This document shows, piece by piece, positions 16,506 to 25,809 of a DNA stretch of 64,000 nucleotides. Made by a program: the position numbers and the translations under genes. The notes under the pieces were generated by a model, which was not told where the DNA came from, did not search any database, and saw only the letters and a program-made list of their open reading frames with translations. Numbering within the stretch: position 1 is the first letter of the stretch; each line of letters opens with the position of its first letter. Source of the DNA: Sphingomonas pseudosanguinis. Its GTDB lineage: Bacteria; Pseudomonadota; Alphaproteobacteria; Sphingomonadales; Sphingomonadaceae. The stretch is from contig NZ_JACIDH010000005.1 in NCBI RefSeq assembly GCF_014196255.1, positions 62,001 to 126,000 of the forward strand. The letters are read 5' to 3'.

Positions 16506-18233
16506 TTACGACGTCGGTTCATCAATCAGGATGTGAGCGATATTCCCATCGCGGATGGCGAGGGTGCGCACGCCGGGCGCCGTCCCCTTCGTGACCAGCC
16601 CGGTGTCGCGCAACTCCACCCGCCAGCGCCCGGCATGGGGCGTGGCCGACCGGATATTCCCCGCCCCGCCCAGCAAGGCGGACAGCGCATCCGGCAAGGT
16701 CGCGGGCGAAGAGGTCGGCGCGACCGCCGGCGTCGGTGACGATGCGGGCGCGACCGGACTGATGACACGCTGCCCCTGCCCGGCCGCCATCGCCGCGCGC
16801 ATCTCCATCGCGACGGTGTCGGCAACGGGACCCAGCACCACCTGCACGCCTGTCGGCGAGGGCCGCAGGATGCCGCGCGCGCCCAGGCGCTTGAGCGTGG
16901 GTTCGTCGACGATGGCGGGATCGTTGACGATCAGGCGCAGACGCGTGGTGCAGGCGGCGACCTCGGCCAGATTGGCGCCGCCGCCCATCGCCGAGACGAA
17001 GGACGCCCCGCGCCCGCCCTCGACCACCGGCTGCCCGCCCTCGGCCACGCTTTCGCCCGCCGGCTCGACCTCGCGGCCCGGCGTCTGCAGGTTCCAGCGG
17101 CGGATCGCGAAGCGGAACACGGCGTAATACAGGACGGCATAGACCGCGCCCACCGGCACCAGCAGCAGCGGCTTGGTCGCCTGTCCGAAGTTCAGCACAT
17201 AGTCGAACAGCCCGGCCGAAAAGCCATAGCCCAGCCGCACGCCCAGCGCGTTCATCAACGCTTCCGCCAGACCCGTCAGGATCGCGTGGAAGGCGTAGAG
17301 GACCGGCGCCAGGAACATGAAGCTGAACTCGATCGGCTCGGTCACGCCGGTCAGGAACGACATCAGCGCCAGGCTGAAGAGCATGCCACCGACCGCCTTT
17401 TTCCGCTCGGGCAGCGCCTCGTGATACATGGCGAGACAGGCGGCGGGCAGGCCGAACATCATCACGGGGAAGAACCCGCTCATGAACGCGCCCGCCGTGG
17501 GATCGCCCGCGAAGAAGCGGCGCAGGTCACCCGTCGTGCCCTGATAATCGCCGACCACGAAATAGGCGACGTTGTTCAGGATGTGGTGCAGCCCGGTGAC
17601 GATCAGCAAGCGGTTGAGCACGCCGAACGCGAACAGGCCGAGCCCGCCGGCCTGCACGACGCCTTGGCTCAGCGCATCGACACCGGCATTGACCGGCCCG
17701 AAGGCCAGACCCAGCAGCCCCGCCAGCCCGAGGCCCGCCAGGCCCGCGATGATCGGCACGAAACGCCGGCCGCCGAAGAACGCCAGATATTCGGGCATCT
17801 TGATGGTGGCGAACCGGTTGTAGAAGCTGCCGCCGATCAGGCCGGCGACGATGCCGACCGGCACGTCGAAGCGGTGGACCGCCTTCATCCGCCAGGCGGC
17901 ATCGACGGTGGCGGCGATGTCCTTGGCAAGCCCCGCTCCGGTGCCGGCGGGCGGCACGACCAGGGTCTCGGCCCCCTTGATGGTGACGAGGTAGCAAGTG
18001 ATCCCCGCCAGCGCCGCCGCGCCATTGCCATCACGGGCAAAGGCGGTGGCGACGCCGACCGCGAACAGCAGCCCCAGATTGTCGAAGATGGCATTGCCCG
18101 CATTCGCCATGAAGGCGATGTTGAGCATATCCGGCTGGCCCAGGCGGAGCAGCAGACCCGCCACCGGCAGGACCGCGATGGGCAGCATCAGCGCCCGCCC
18201 GAGCGATTGAAGCGAGGCCATGGGCGAGCTCAT
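16506..18233 (-). CDS. nagE: PTS N-acetylglucosamine permease, EIIC-EIIB
   Basis: A 575-residue glucose-superfamily PTS permease. The EIIC membrane domain (about 1-380) carries HHILNN (216-221) and FLTGVTEPIEFSF (about 293-305). A linker leads to EIIB with the phospho-cysteine in AACTTRLRL (C428). Downstream, about 525-575, a second EIIB-like stretch (LLGGAGNIRSATPHAGRWRVEL) aligns with the start of EIIB but has no cysteine. EIIA is supplied by the upstream gene, whose stop overlaps this start (ATGA at 18233). Together with nagA and the GlcN-6-P deaminase, the substrate is almost certainly GlcNAc, imported as GlcNAc-6-phosphate. The ATG at 18233 is preferred to an upstream extension that would run into the previous gene. 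Confidence 0.92.
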   Translation of the reverse strand: MSSPMASLQSLGRALMLPIAVLPVAGLLLRLGQPDMLNIAFMANAGNAIFDNLGLLFAVGVATAFARDGNGAAALAGITCYLVTIKGAETLVVPPAGTGAGLAKDIAATVDAAWRMKAVHRFDVPVGIVAGLIGGSFYNRFATIKMPEYLAFFGGRRFVPIIAGLAGLGLAGLLGLAFGPVNAGVDALSQGVVQAGGLGLFAFGVLNRLLIVTGLHHILNNVAYFVVGDYQGTTGDLRRFFAGDPTAGAFMSGFFPVMMFGLPAACLAMYHEALPERKKAVGGMLFSLALMSFLTGVTEPIEFSFMFLAPVLYAFHAILTGLAEALMNALGVRLGYGFSAGLFDYVLNFGQATKPLLLVPVGAVYAVLYYAVFRFAIRRWNLQTPGREVEPAGESVAEGGQPVVEGGRGASFVSAMGGGANLAEVAACTTRLRLIVNDPAIVDEPTLKRLGARGILRPSPTGVQVVLGPVADTVAMEMRAAMAAGQGQRVISPVAPASSPTPAVAPTSSPATLPDALSALLGGAGNIRSATPHAGRWRVELRDTGLVTKGTAPGVRTLAIRDGNIAHILIDEPTS

Positions 18234-20680
18234 GCGCCGATCTCCTGAAGCATCTTGGTGATATACGCGCGCACCGCCGCTGCCGAGGGAAGCTCCAGCG
18301 CCTCCGCCGCCACGGCGCGGCACCGCGCCAGGTCGAGCTTGCCGACCAGCGCCTTGATCGCGGCGACCCGCGCCGGCGGCGCCGACAATTCGGTCACGCC
18401 CAGGCCGAGCAGGATCGGCACCGCGAGACGATCGGCGGCCAGCGAACCACAGACACCGACCGGCGTGCCATGCCTGGCCGCACCCTCGCAGGTCGTGCCG
18501 ATCAGCCGCAGCACGGCCGGATGCAACCCGTCGACCCCCGCCGCCACCGCCGCGTTGCCGCGATCCATGGCCAGCGTATATTGGGTCAGGTCGTTGGTGC
18601 CGATCGAGAAGAAGTCCGCCTTACGCGCGAGAATATCAGCGGAAATGGCGGCGGCCGGCGTCTCGATCATGACACCGACCTCCGCCTTACCGCCTTGGCG
18701 TTCGACGACGGCGCGAACCGCCTCCAGCTCGGACAGGCTGGCGACCATCGGCGCCATGATCCGGCATGGCTGGCGCACCGCCAGGATCGCGGCCACCTGA
18801 TCCTCCAGCAATTGCGGATCGGCCAGCGACACGCGAATGCCGCGCAGGCCCAGCGCCGGGTTCTCCTCGACGGGCAGGTCCATGTACGGCGCGGGCTTGT
18901 CGCCACCGACATCGAGCAGCCGAACGATCATCGGTCGGTCGCCCAGTGCATCGGCGATCGCCTGATAGTCCTGTGCCTGTTCGTCGCGAGTCGGCGCGGT
19001 CGCACGCTCCAGGAACAGGAATTCGGTGCGGAGCAGGCCGCAGCCTTCCGCGCCCTCCGCCACCGCCGCCTCGGCATCCGCGACCGAGCCGAGGTTCGCG
19101 AACATCTCGATCCGGGTGCCATCCGCCGTGCGGCATGGTCCCTGCGATGCGCGTGCCGCCTCCATCTCGGCCTTGCGGCGGGCGATGGTGTCGCGGACGC
19201 TGGCTTGCGCCTCGGTATCCGGCTCGGGGTCGATCAGGCCGCGATCGGCGTCGAGTATGATGACGCGACCGTCCTCCAGCGCCGCCAGCGGCTCGCCGAA
19301 CGCGACCGCCATGGGCAGCCCCATCCCCGCCGCCAGAATCGCGGCGTGCGAGGTCGGCCCGCCTTTGACCAGCGCGATGCCGGCGACGACGTTCGCGTCG
19401 AGCGCGGCGACCTGGCTGGGCAACAAATCCTCGGCGACCAGAATGGCACCGGCGGGAACGCTCGGCCCCTCGATCGGCAGGCCGGCCAGCGCGGCCAGCA
19501 CATGGCGTTCCAGATCGCGCAGATCGTCGGCACGCTCGGCGATGCGGCGGTCGCCGCTCGACACCAGCACCGCGACCTGCTCGGCGATCGCTTCCTGCCA
19601 CGCCACGCCCGCGCTCAGGCCCCGGCCGACGCCCGCCATCGCCGCTTCCGACAGGGTGGGATCGGCCAGCATCGCGCCATGCGCGGCCATCACGCCACCG
19701 CGCGCGCCACCGGCCGCCGCCGCCAGCACCAGTTCCTCACGAACATGCGCCAGCGCGTCGGTCAGCTTGTGACGCTCCGCCTCGGGCGTGTCCGCGACCG
19801 TCTCGACCGGGATCGCCGCGCGGATTAGCCGGTGGATCGGCCCGACCGCCAGACCGGGCGCGGCGGGCACACCGCCCAGCCCCGGCCCCTCGCCACGCGC
19901 CGGCTCGGGGGCTTCGCGCGGCCCTTCCTCGACGGTCGCATCGTTCAGAAAGGCGATGACGTCGGCCATCGCGGCGGCGGCCTGGGGTCCGCTCGCCTCG
20001 ATCCGGACGGTCGTGCCATGGCCAAGACCGAGGCCAAGTAGCCCGACGGCGCTCAAGGCCGAGGCATGACGATCCGCGTGATAGAGCGTGACCTGCGCCT
20101 CGTGCCGGCGCACCGCCTCGACCAGCCGCGCGGCGGGACGGGCGTGCAGGCCATGCGACAAGGCGACGACCGTCTCCTCGATCAGCGTATCGCCGACCAC
20201 CTGCGTCTCGGCCGTCTCCACCGCCAGCGGCACGACGCGGAGCAGCGGATCGCCGACCGCGACCACGCCCGATGCGATCGGCTCGACGCCATATAGCGTG
20301 GCATCGGCGACGATGATCGGGGTCACGACCGCCGGCGCGTTCCGGACCAGATGGTCGAGATCAAAGCGGATCAGCGGCTGGCCGGCCAGCACCTTGGCCC
20401 CCGCCTGCACCTGCGGGGTCAGCCCCTTGCCGCCGAGTGACACGGTGTCGATGCCGATATGGCAGATCAATTCATAGCCGTCGGTGCTGCGCAGCGTCAC
20501 CGCATGACCCGCCTCATGCACGGTCAGCACGGTCGCATCGCACGGCGCGCAAAGTACATCGTTGACGGGGTCGATGGCGATCCCGTCGCCTAGCATCTTT
20601 TCGGCGAAAACCGGATCGGGCACCTGCGCCAGCGGCATCACCCAACCCGCCAGCGGGGCATAAATGGTCAGGTCACTCAT
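18230..20680 (-). CDS. ptsP: PTS multiphosphoryl transfer protein, EIIA-HPr-EI fusion
   Basis: An 816-residue fusion of three soluble PTS proteins. EIIA of the glucose class (1-150) has its phospho-histidine in LICHIGIDTV (H74) with partner H59. HPr (about 168-250) has GLHARPA with H179 and the serine-site region ASALSAVGLLGLG. Enzyme I (about 268-816) has GGPTSHAAIL with H445, PEP-site GLRGIR and the conserved cysteine in VGVCGSLAAD. It can therefore carry phosphate from PEP to the EIIB of the next gene without other PTS proteins. Such fusions accompany nagE in Caulobacter and Xanthomonas GlcNAc operons. It starts 52 bp after the GH2 gene and overlaps nagE by 4 bp. Confidence 0.94.
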   Translation of the reverse strand: MSDLTIYAPLAGWVMPLAQVPDPVFAEKMLGDGIAIDPVNDVLCAPCDATVLTVHEAGHAVTLRSTDGYELICHIGIDTVSLGGKGLTPQVQAGAKVLAGQPLIRFDLDHLVRNAPAVVTPIIVADATLYGVEPIASGVVAVGDPLLRVVPLAVETAETQVVGDTLIEETVVALSHGLHARPAARLVEAVRRHEAQVTLYHADRHASALSAVGLLGLGLGHGTTVRIEASGPQAAAAMADVIAFLNDATVEEGPREAPEPARGEGPGLGGVPAAPGLAVGPIHRLIRAAIPVETVADTPEAERHKLTDALAHVREELVLAAAAGGARGGVMAAHGAMLADPTLSEAAMAGVGRGLSAGVAWQEAIAEQVAVLVSSGDRRIAERADDLRDLERHVLAALAGLPIEGPSVPAGAILVAEDLLPSQVAALDANVVAGIALVKGGPTSHAAILAAGMGLPMAVAFGEPLAALEDGRVIILDADRGLIDPEPDTEAQASVRDTIARRKAEMEAARASQGPCRTADGTRIEMFANLGSVADAEAAVAEGAEGCGLLRTEFLFLERATAPTRDEQAQDYQAIADALGDRPMIVRLLDVGGDKPAPYMDLPVEENPALGLRGIRVSLADPQLLEDQVAAILAVRQPCRIMAPMVASLSELEAVRAVVERQGGKAEVGVMIETPAAAISADILARKADFFSIGTNDLTQYTLAMDRGNAAVAAGVDGLHPAVLRLIGTTCEGAARHGTPVGVCGSLAADRLAVPILLGLGVTELSAPPARVAAIKALVGKLDLARCRAVAAEALELPSAAAVRAYITKMLQEIGA

Positions 20681-20732
20681 CGCACGTCACTCTCGCCAAA
20701 CTGCTATTCCTCTCCGCAACGGCCCCGCTGTC

Positions 20733-23636
20733 TCAGCGCGGGCGGACCGTCACGCGGCCGATCAGACCGCTCTCGACATTGCCCAGCCCCGCGACGACCA
20801 GCGCGATCGTTCGCTTGCCCTCGCCCGCCGGTAGCGTGGCCGTCAGGGGGCCGGGCTTCGGATCGCGCTTCTCCGCGACCAGTTGCCCATCGACGAACAG
20901 GCTGGCCATGCCGCTGACTTGCGCAAAGCTCAGCTCGCCGCCGCGCCCCGCCACCGCCCGACGCGGGGTCAGCACGGTGCGATACAGCCGCCAGCCGGCC
21001 GGCTCCGCCGGGGTGGGCGTACCGGCGCGGACAAAGGCCCAGCCATTATTGTCGCTGGCTGCCGGCGCCAGATCGGCCGCCGGCCTAGTGTCGAACCGGG
21101 GCGAGCGCCGCCAGTCGCGCAGATCGATTTCGGCCGGCACCGTCGCGACCTGCGCACGCGGGGACACGCCCAGCCGGTCGAGCCGCAAGCTGGCGGGCTT
21201 CAACCCATCGGCGACGGCGCGAATGGTGATGCGCCCGCGCCCGACATCCGGCCGCACGATCATCTGGGCCAAGCCGTTGAACAGCGAACGTTGGTTGCCC
21301 TTCTCGGGCTCATGGCTGTTGGGATCGCCATTGCCGACGCCGATGATCGCCCCGCCCTCGATGGTGAAGCGCGTCATCAGATTGGCGGTCGGGGCGTGCC
21401 GCCCCTTGGCGTCGACGGCATCGATGGTGATCGCCTGCGCATCCTCGGTATCGCCCGCCATGACGGTACGTGCCGGGGTCAGCCGCAGCGCGACCGGCGC
21501 GCCGACCGTCTCATGCGCGGTGCGGGCGACTTCGCGACCGCCGCGATAGGCGATCGCCTCGATCCGGCCCGGCGCGTACGGCACGGTCCACTCATTGCCC
21601 ATCAGCCGGTCGACCGTCGCCTCGCCCACCGTCTTGCCGTTCAGGCGAAGCACGACCCGCTCGGCATTGGACAGGACCATGACCTTGGTCGGCTTGCCCT
21701 CGCGACCCGGCCAGCTCCAGTGCGGTGCGATCGCCACCACCGGCTGATCGTCGACCCAGGCGGCGCGGTGGATGTCGAAGGCGACCTTCGGGAAACCGCA
21801 CAGATCCATGATGCCGAAGAAGCTCGCGATGGTCGGCCATTCATAGGGCGTCGGCTCGCCATGATAGTCGAAGCCGGTCCAGACGAACCCGCCCGCCACA
21901 TAGGCGCGCTCGGCGATCTTCTTCCACGCACCCCGGTGCGTGTCGCCCCAGCTCGCCGCCTCGACATCATAGCTCGACGCGATGTGCCGCGCCGGATCGC
22001 TCTCGAACGCGCCGCGCGTCATGAAGGCGCTGGTGTCCTCCGAGCTGGTCATCGGCTGGTCGGGGTTCCGCTGGTGATAGCGGTCGTAGTCACCCTGATA
22101 ATAGTTGAACCCGGTCACATCGACGACCTGCGCGACGTTGACCGGATCGAAGAACGCGCCGTTCATCGCCGCCGTCACCGGGCGGCTGTCGTCCAGCGCG
22201 CGGACCCAATGCGCCATGCGCCGCACCATCTCGACGCCCGAGGGGGTGCCCTGCATCGGTTCTTCGTTGAAGACCGACCACAGGATGACGCTGGGATGGT
22301 TGCGGTCGCGCCGGACCAGCCATTCCAGCTGCGCGCGATATTCGGGCGCGGGATTGAACTGCCGGTTCTCGTTCATCACGAGAAGGCCCAGCCGGTCACA
22401 CCAGTCGAGCAGCTCGGGCGTGGGCGCGTTGTGGCTGGAGCGCACCGCGTTGCAGCCCATCGCCTTCAACCGCTCCAGCCGCCAGCCGAGCAGCGCATCG
22501 GGGATCGCGGTGCCGACGCCGGCATGATCCTGGTGCAGGCAGACGCCCTTCAGCTTCACCGGCCGGTCGTTCAGGAAAAAGCCCTGCGCAGCGTCGAACC
22601 GCAGCGTGCGGAAACCGATCGGCACGCGGCGCTCATCCGCCACCTTTCCGTCGCGGAGCAGCCGGACATGCACCGTATAGAGCGTCGGCCGCTCGACCGA
22701 CCACAGCATTGGGTCGGCCACCGACAGGTCGAGCGTGGCGCCGCCCTCGTCGAGCGACGTGACCGCCGCCTGCGCCTGCCCCTGCGCCACGAGCCGGCCT
22801 TGCGGATCGAGCAGCCGCGCCTCGACCGTGACGCTCGCGTCGATGGGGGCGATGCTGGTCAGCGTCGTGGTGACGGGGACATGCCAGCCGCCATCGCGCT
22901 TGCGCGGGTCGCAATGCACGCCGTCGGTCGCGATCGACACGGGCGCGTAATCGCCCAGCCAGACATGGCGATATAGGCCGGCGCCTTCATACCACCAGCC
23001 TTCCATCGCATTCGCATCGACGCGGACCGCGACGACATTGGCCTCGTCCCCGAAGCGCGCGAACGGGGTCAGGTCGATGCGGACGGCGTTATAACCGGAG
23101 AAATTGTGCGAAACGACGCTGCCATTGACCCAGACGGTCGCATGGGTCGCGATGCCGCCGAATTCCAGTTCGATCCGGCGACCGCGTAAGCGCGGGTCCA
23201 GCCGGAAGCTGCGCCGATACCAGCCGATCCCGCGCGGACGGTAACCTTGCGCAACATTGGCCGTCTTCACGAAAGGCTGGAACGAGGCCCAGTCGTGCGG
23301 CAGGTCGACCGCCTGCCAGTCGCTATCGTCATAATCGACCGCCGCCGCGCCGCGCGCATTCCCGGCCTTGACCGACAGGTATGTGGCATTGTGCGTGTCG
23401 AGCGGCGCGGGCTCGACATCGCCCTCATGGAAAAGCCAGCCGCTATCCATCAGGACGCGCGCGGCGTCCTGCACCGGCAAGGCGGACGGAAGCCGGTCGA
23501 CGGGAGCAGGCATAGGAAGCGCACCGGCACCATCCGCCGGGCGGCGATCAGCGGCGACAAGCGGAACGGGCGCAATGCCGCCCGCCAGCCCCACCACCGC
23601 GCTGCCCAGCAGCAGATCCCGGCGCGCGACCGTCAT
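20733..23636 (-). CDS. Exported GH2 glycosidase, beta-galactosidase-like
   Basis: A 967-residue GH2 enzyme. The N-terminus MTVARRDLLLGSAVV resembles a twin-arginine signal. Domain order is sugar-binding jelly roll (about 60-230), immunoglobulin-like domain, TIM barrel (about 350-640), then further beta-sandwich domains including a C-terminal DUF4982-like part. The acid/base glutamate is in WSVFNEEP (E458) and the nucleophile in TSSEDTSAF (E533). GH2 catalytic residues are intact, but linkage specificity (beta-galactoside, glucuronide or other) cannot be read reliably. It overlaps nagA (ATGA) and lies inside a GlcNAc operon, so it probably uncaps GlcNAc-containing glycans outside the cytoplasm, for example by removing terminal galactose. 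That role is inference. Confidence 0.85.
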   Translation of the reverse strand: MTVARRDLLLGSAVVGLAGGIAPVPLVAADRRPADGAGALPMPAPVDRLPSALPVQDAARVLMDSGWLFHEGDVEPAPLDTHNATYLSVKAGNARGAAAVDYDDSDWQAVDLPHDWASFQPFVKTANVAQGYRPRGIGWYRRSFRLDPRLRGRRIELEFGGIATHATVWVNGSVVSHNFSGYNAVRIDLTPFARFGDEANVVAVRVDANAMEGWWYEGAGLYRHVWLGDYAPVSIATDGVHCDPRKRDGGWHVPVTTTLTSIAPIDASVTVEARLLDPQGRLVAQGQAQAAVTSLDEGGATLDLSVADPMLWSVERPTLYTVHVRLLRDGKVADERRVPIGFRTLRFDAAQGFFLNDRPVKLKGVCLHQDHAGVGTAIPDALLGWRLERLKAMGCNAVRSSHNAPTPELLDWCDRLGLLVMNENRQFNPAPEYRAQLEWLVRRDRNHPSVILWSVFNEEPMQGTPSGVEMVRRMAHWVRALDDSRPVTAAMNGAFFDPVNVAQVVDVTGFNYYQGDYDRYHQRNPDQPMTSSEDTSAFMTRGAFESDPARHIASSYDVEAASWGDTHRGAWKKIAERAYVAGGFVWTGFDYHGEPTPYEWPTIASFFGIMDLCGFPKVAFDIHRAAWVDDQPVVAIAPHWSWPGREGKPTKVMVLSNAERVVLRLNGKTVGEATVDRLMGNEWTVPYAPGRIEAIAYRGGREVARTAHETVGAPVALRLTPARTVMAGDTEDAQAITIDAVDAKGRHAPTANLMTRFTIEGGAIIGVGNGDPNSHEPEKGNQRSLFNGLAQMIVRPDVGRGRITIRAVADGLKPASLRLDRLGVSPRAQVATVPAEIDLRDWRRSPRFDTRPAADLAPAASDNNGWAFVRAGTPTPAEPAGWRLYRTVLTPRRAVAGRGGELSFAQVSGMASLFVDGQLVAEKRDPKPGPLTATLPAGEGKRTIALVVAGLGNVESGLIGRVTVRPR

Positions 23637-24772
23637 GCCGCGACCGGCTCAGCCGAGGCGATGCGCGTCTCGACCGGCTTGAGCGCGGCGTCGAGCACCA
23701 CCCAGTCGGCACGCAAGCCTTTCGCCAATGCGCCGCGCTCATGTGAAAGCCCCAGGAACGCCGCCGGATGCGTCGCAGCCATCGCGGCCGCCTGATCGAC
23801 CGTGATGCGCAACTGCGCGACCGCATTGGCGACCGCCGACCCCATGTCGAGGTCCGAGCCCGCCAGCGTACCGTCGGTATAGGTGCACTTGCCGCCCGAT
23901 ACATCGATATGACGGCCGTGCAGAACGAAGTCCTTCTCCACCGCGCCGACCGACGACATGGCGTCGGTGACCAGCATCAGCTTCTCGAACGGCCGCGCCT
24001 TGAGCGCCAACCGCAGCATGGGGGCGGAGACGTGGAAGCCGTCGATGATCAGGCCCGCAAAGGGACGCGGATCGTCGAGCGTCGCGCCCGCCAGACCCGG
24101 CACCCGCTGCTGCATGGCGGGCATCGCATTGTACAGGTGGGTGACGCCGATCAGACCGGCATCGAACGCCGCAACCGCCTGTTCGTAGCTCGCCTCGCTA
24201 TGCCCAGCGCTGACCAGCACGCCCGCGTCTACCAGGCGCTTGATCGTGGCGACCGGCACGCGTTCGGGCGCGACGGTCAGCATGACCTTGCCGCGGCGCG
24301 GGCGGGTCAGGACGGCGATCATCTCCTCGTCCAGATCGCGGAAGCGCGCCGGGTCGTGGATACCTTTCCGCGCCGGGTTCAGCACCGGCCCCTCGACATG
24401 GATGCCGACGATGCCGGGCACCCTGGCCTCGATCGCCTCGTCGATCGCATCGAGCGCACGGGCGATCTTGTCGGGCGTCTCGCTGACCAAAGTCGGCAGC
24501 ATCGCGGTCGTGCCATAAACGGCATGCGCTGCCGCCATGGTCGCGATACCCTCGACGTCGAGACGGTCGTTGAACAGCACCCCGCCGCCGCCATTGACCT
24601 GCGTATCGATATAGCCGGGCACGACCCAGCCGCCGTTCAGGTCGATCGTGTCGGCCGAACCCTTGACCGCGCCGATCGACGCGATACGATCGCCGTCGAC
24701 GGTGATCTCCGCACCCGGCAGCACGCCGCCCAAGGTCGCCACATGGCCGTTGACGAAACGGAAACGGGTCAT
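23633..24772 (-). CDS. nagA: N-acetylglucosamine-6-phosphate deacetylase
   Basis: A 379-residue amidohydrolase that converts GlcNAc-6-P to GlcN-6-P and acetate in the cytoplasm. Family signatures are PGYIDTQVNGGGG (about 52-64), IHVEGPVLN with the metal-binding glutamate, SAGHSEASY, THLYNAMPAM and LVTDAMSSVG with the catalytic aspartate. Length equals that of characterised NagA proteins. It overlaps the deaminase gene upstream (ATGA at 24769-24772) and the GH2 gene downstream, so the three are translated as a unit. Its substrate is the product of the PTS permease encoded further down the operon. Confidence 0.95.
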   Translation of the reverse strand: MTRFRFVNGHVATLGGVLPGAEITVDGDRIASIGAVKGSADTIDLNGGWVVPGYIDTQVNGGGGVLFNDRLDVEGIATMAAAHAVYGTTAMLPTLVSETPDKIARALDAIDEAIEARVPGIVGIHVEGPVLNPARKGIHDPARFRDLDEEMIAVLTRPRRGKVMLTVAPERVPVATIKRLVDAGVLVSAGHSEASYEQAVAAFDAGLIGVTHLYNAMPAMQQRVPGLAGATLDDPRPFAGLIIDGFHVSAPMLRLALKARPFEKLMLVTDAMSSVGAVEKDFVLHGRHIDVSGGKCTYTDGTLAGSDLDMGSAVANAVAQLRITVDQAAAMAATHPAAFLGLSHERGALAKGLRADWVVLDAALKPVETRIASAEPVAA

Positions 24773-25809
24773 AGCGTGCGGGTCACTTTCTGCAGATGCG
24801 GCGGCGAGTCAGGGTCCATGCCACGGGCGAGCGCCAGCGCCTCGACCATGCGGTAGAAGCTGGCGAGCATCGCGATCGGCTCCAGCGCGGGGTGGCCGGC
24901 GACCATGGGCAGGTCACCGCCCTGCCCCGCGACGAACGGCTTGGCGCCGCGCGCGGCGAACTGGTCGGCGACGGCCTTCACGTCCTCGCCCGCCACGTCG
25001 GAGGTGGCGAAGCCCAGCACCGAATAGCCCGGCTCGACGATCCGCATCGGGCCGTGGCGAACCTCGGCGGCGCTGAACGGCTCGGCCTGGATCGAGCAGG
25101 TTTCCTTGAGCTTCAGCGCGGCTTCCTGCGCCACACCGTAACCGTAACCGCGCCCCAGCACGAACATCTGGCTGACCTCGCGCAGTCCCTCGACCGCCGA
25201 GGACCAGTCGAGGCCGAGCGCCTGTTCGACCTGACCGGGCAGATCGTTCAGCGCAGCCTCCAGCATCTCGTCGCCTGCCCAGGCGGCGGCGAGCTGCGCC
25301 AGACCCGCCAGCGCGGCCAGGCAGGACTTGGTAGCGGCGACCGCCTTTTCGGGACCGGCCGATAGCGGCAGGAAGGTGTCGGCGCCGGTCGCCAGCGGCG
25401 ACTCTTCATCGTTGACGAGCGCGACGATATGCGCGCCGCCCGCGCGATACGCCTCGACCGTCGCCAGCAGGTCCGGACTGCGCCCCGACTGCGAAATGGC
25501 GATGACCAACGCGCCTTGCACCTTCATCGGCGTTTCGAAGATCGACGCGACCGAGGGCGCGGCCGACGACACCGGCACGCCGGTCTTGGTCTCCAGGATA
25601 TACTTGCCATAGGTCGCGGCGTGATCCGACGACCCACGGGCGATGGTGATGATCACCGGCGGCGGGGCGGCACGCAGCCGCTCGGCCAGCGCCTTGACGG
25701 TCGGCGCGTTGCGCGCGAGCAGCCGGGCGATCGCCTCCGGCGCCTCCCCCGCTTCCGCTCCCATCAGGGTGCTGGTCCCCGCACTTCCGGCGGTCATCAC
25801 TTCAGACAT
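24769..25809 (-). CDS. nagB-II: Glucosamine-6-phosphate deaminase, SIS-domain type
   Basis: A 346-residue protein with two SIS domains and no glutaminase domain. Typical phrases are IIIARGSSDHAATYGKYI as VIITIARGSSDHAATYGK, AISQSGRSPDLL, FVLGRGYGYGVAQEAALKLKE (split: the GRGYGYGVA core), QAEPFSAAEVRHGPM and the C-terminal lysine motif LQKVTRTL. This is the NagB-II type found in Alteromonadales and alphaproteobacteria, which converts GlcN-6-P to fructose-6-P and ammonia. It is unrelated to classical hexameric NagB. The gene overlaps the GntR regulator by 8 bp and nagA by 4 bp, consistent with the second step after NagA. Confidence 0.92.
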   Translation of the reverse strand: MSEVMTAGSAGTSTLMGAEAGEAPEAIARLLARNAPTVKALAERLRAAPPPVIITIARGSSDHAATYGKYILETKTGVPVSSAAPSVASIFETPMKVQGALVIAISQSGRSPDLLATVEAYRAGGAHIVALVNDEESPLATGADTFLPLSAGPEKAVAATKSCLAALAGLAQLAAAWAGDEMLEAALNDLPGQVEQALGLDWSSAVEGLREVSQMFVLGRGYGYGVAQEAALKLKETCSIQAEPFSAAEVRHGPMRIVEPGYSVLGFATSDVAGEDVKAVADQFAARGAKPFVAGQGGDLPMVAGHPALEPIAMLASFYRMVEALALARGMDPDSPPHLQKVTRTL

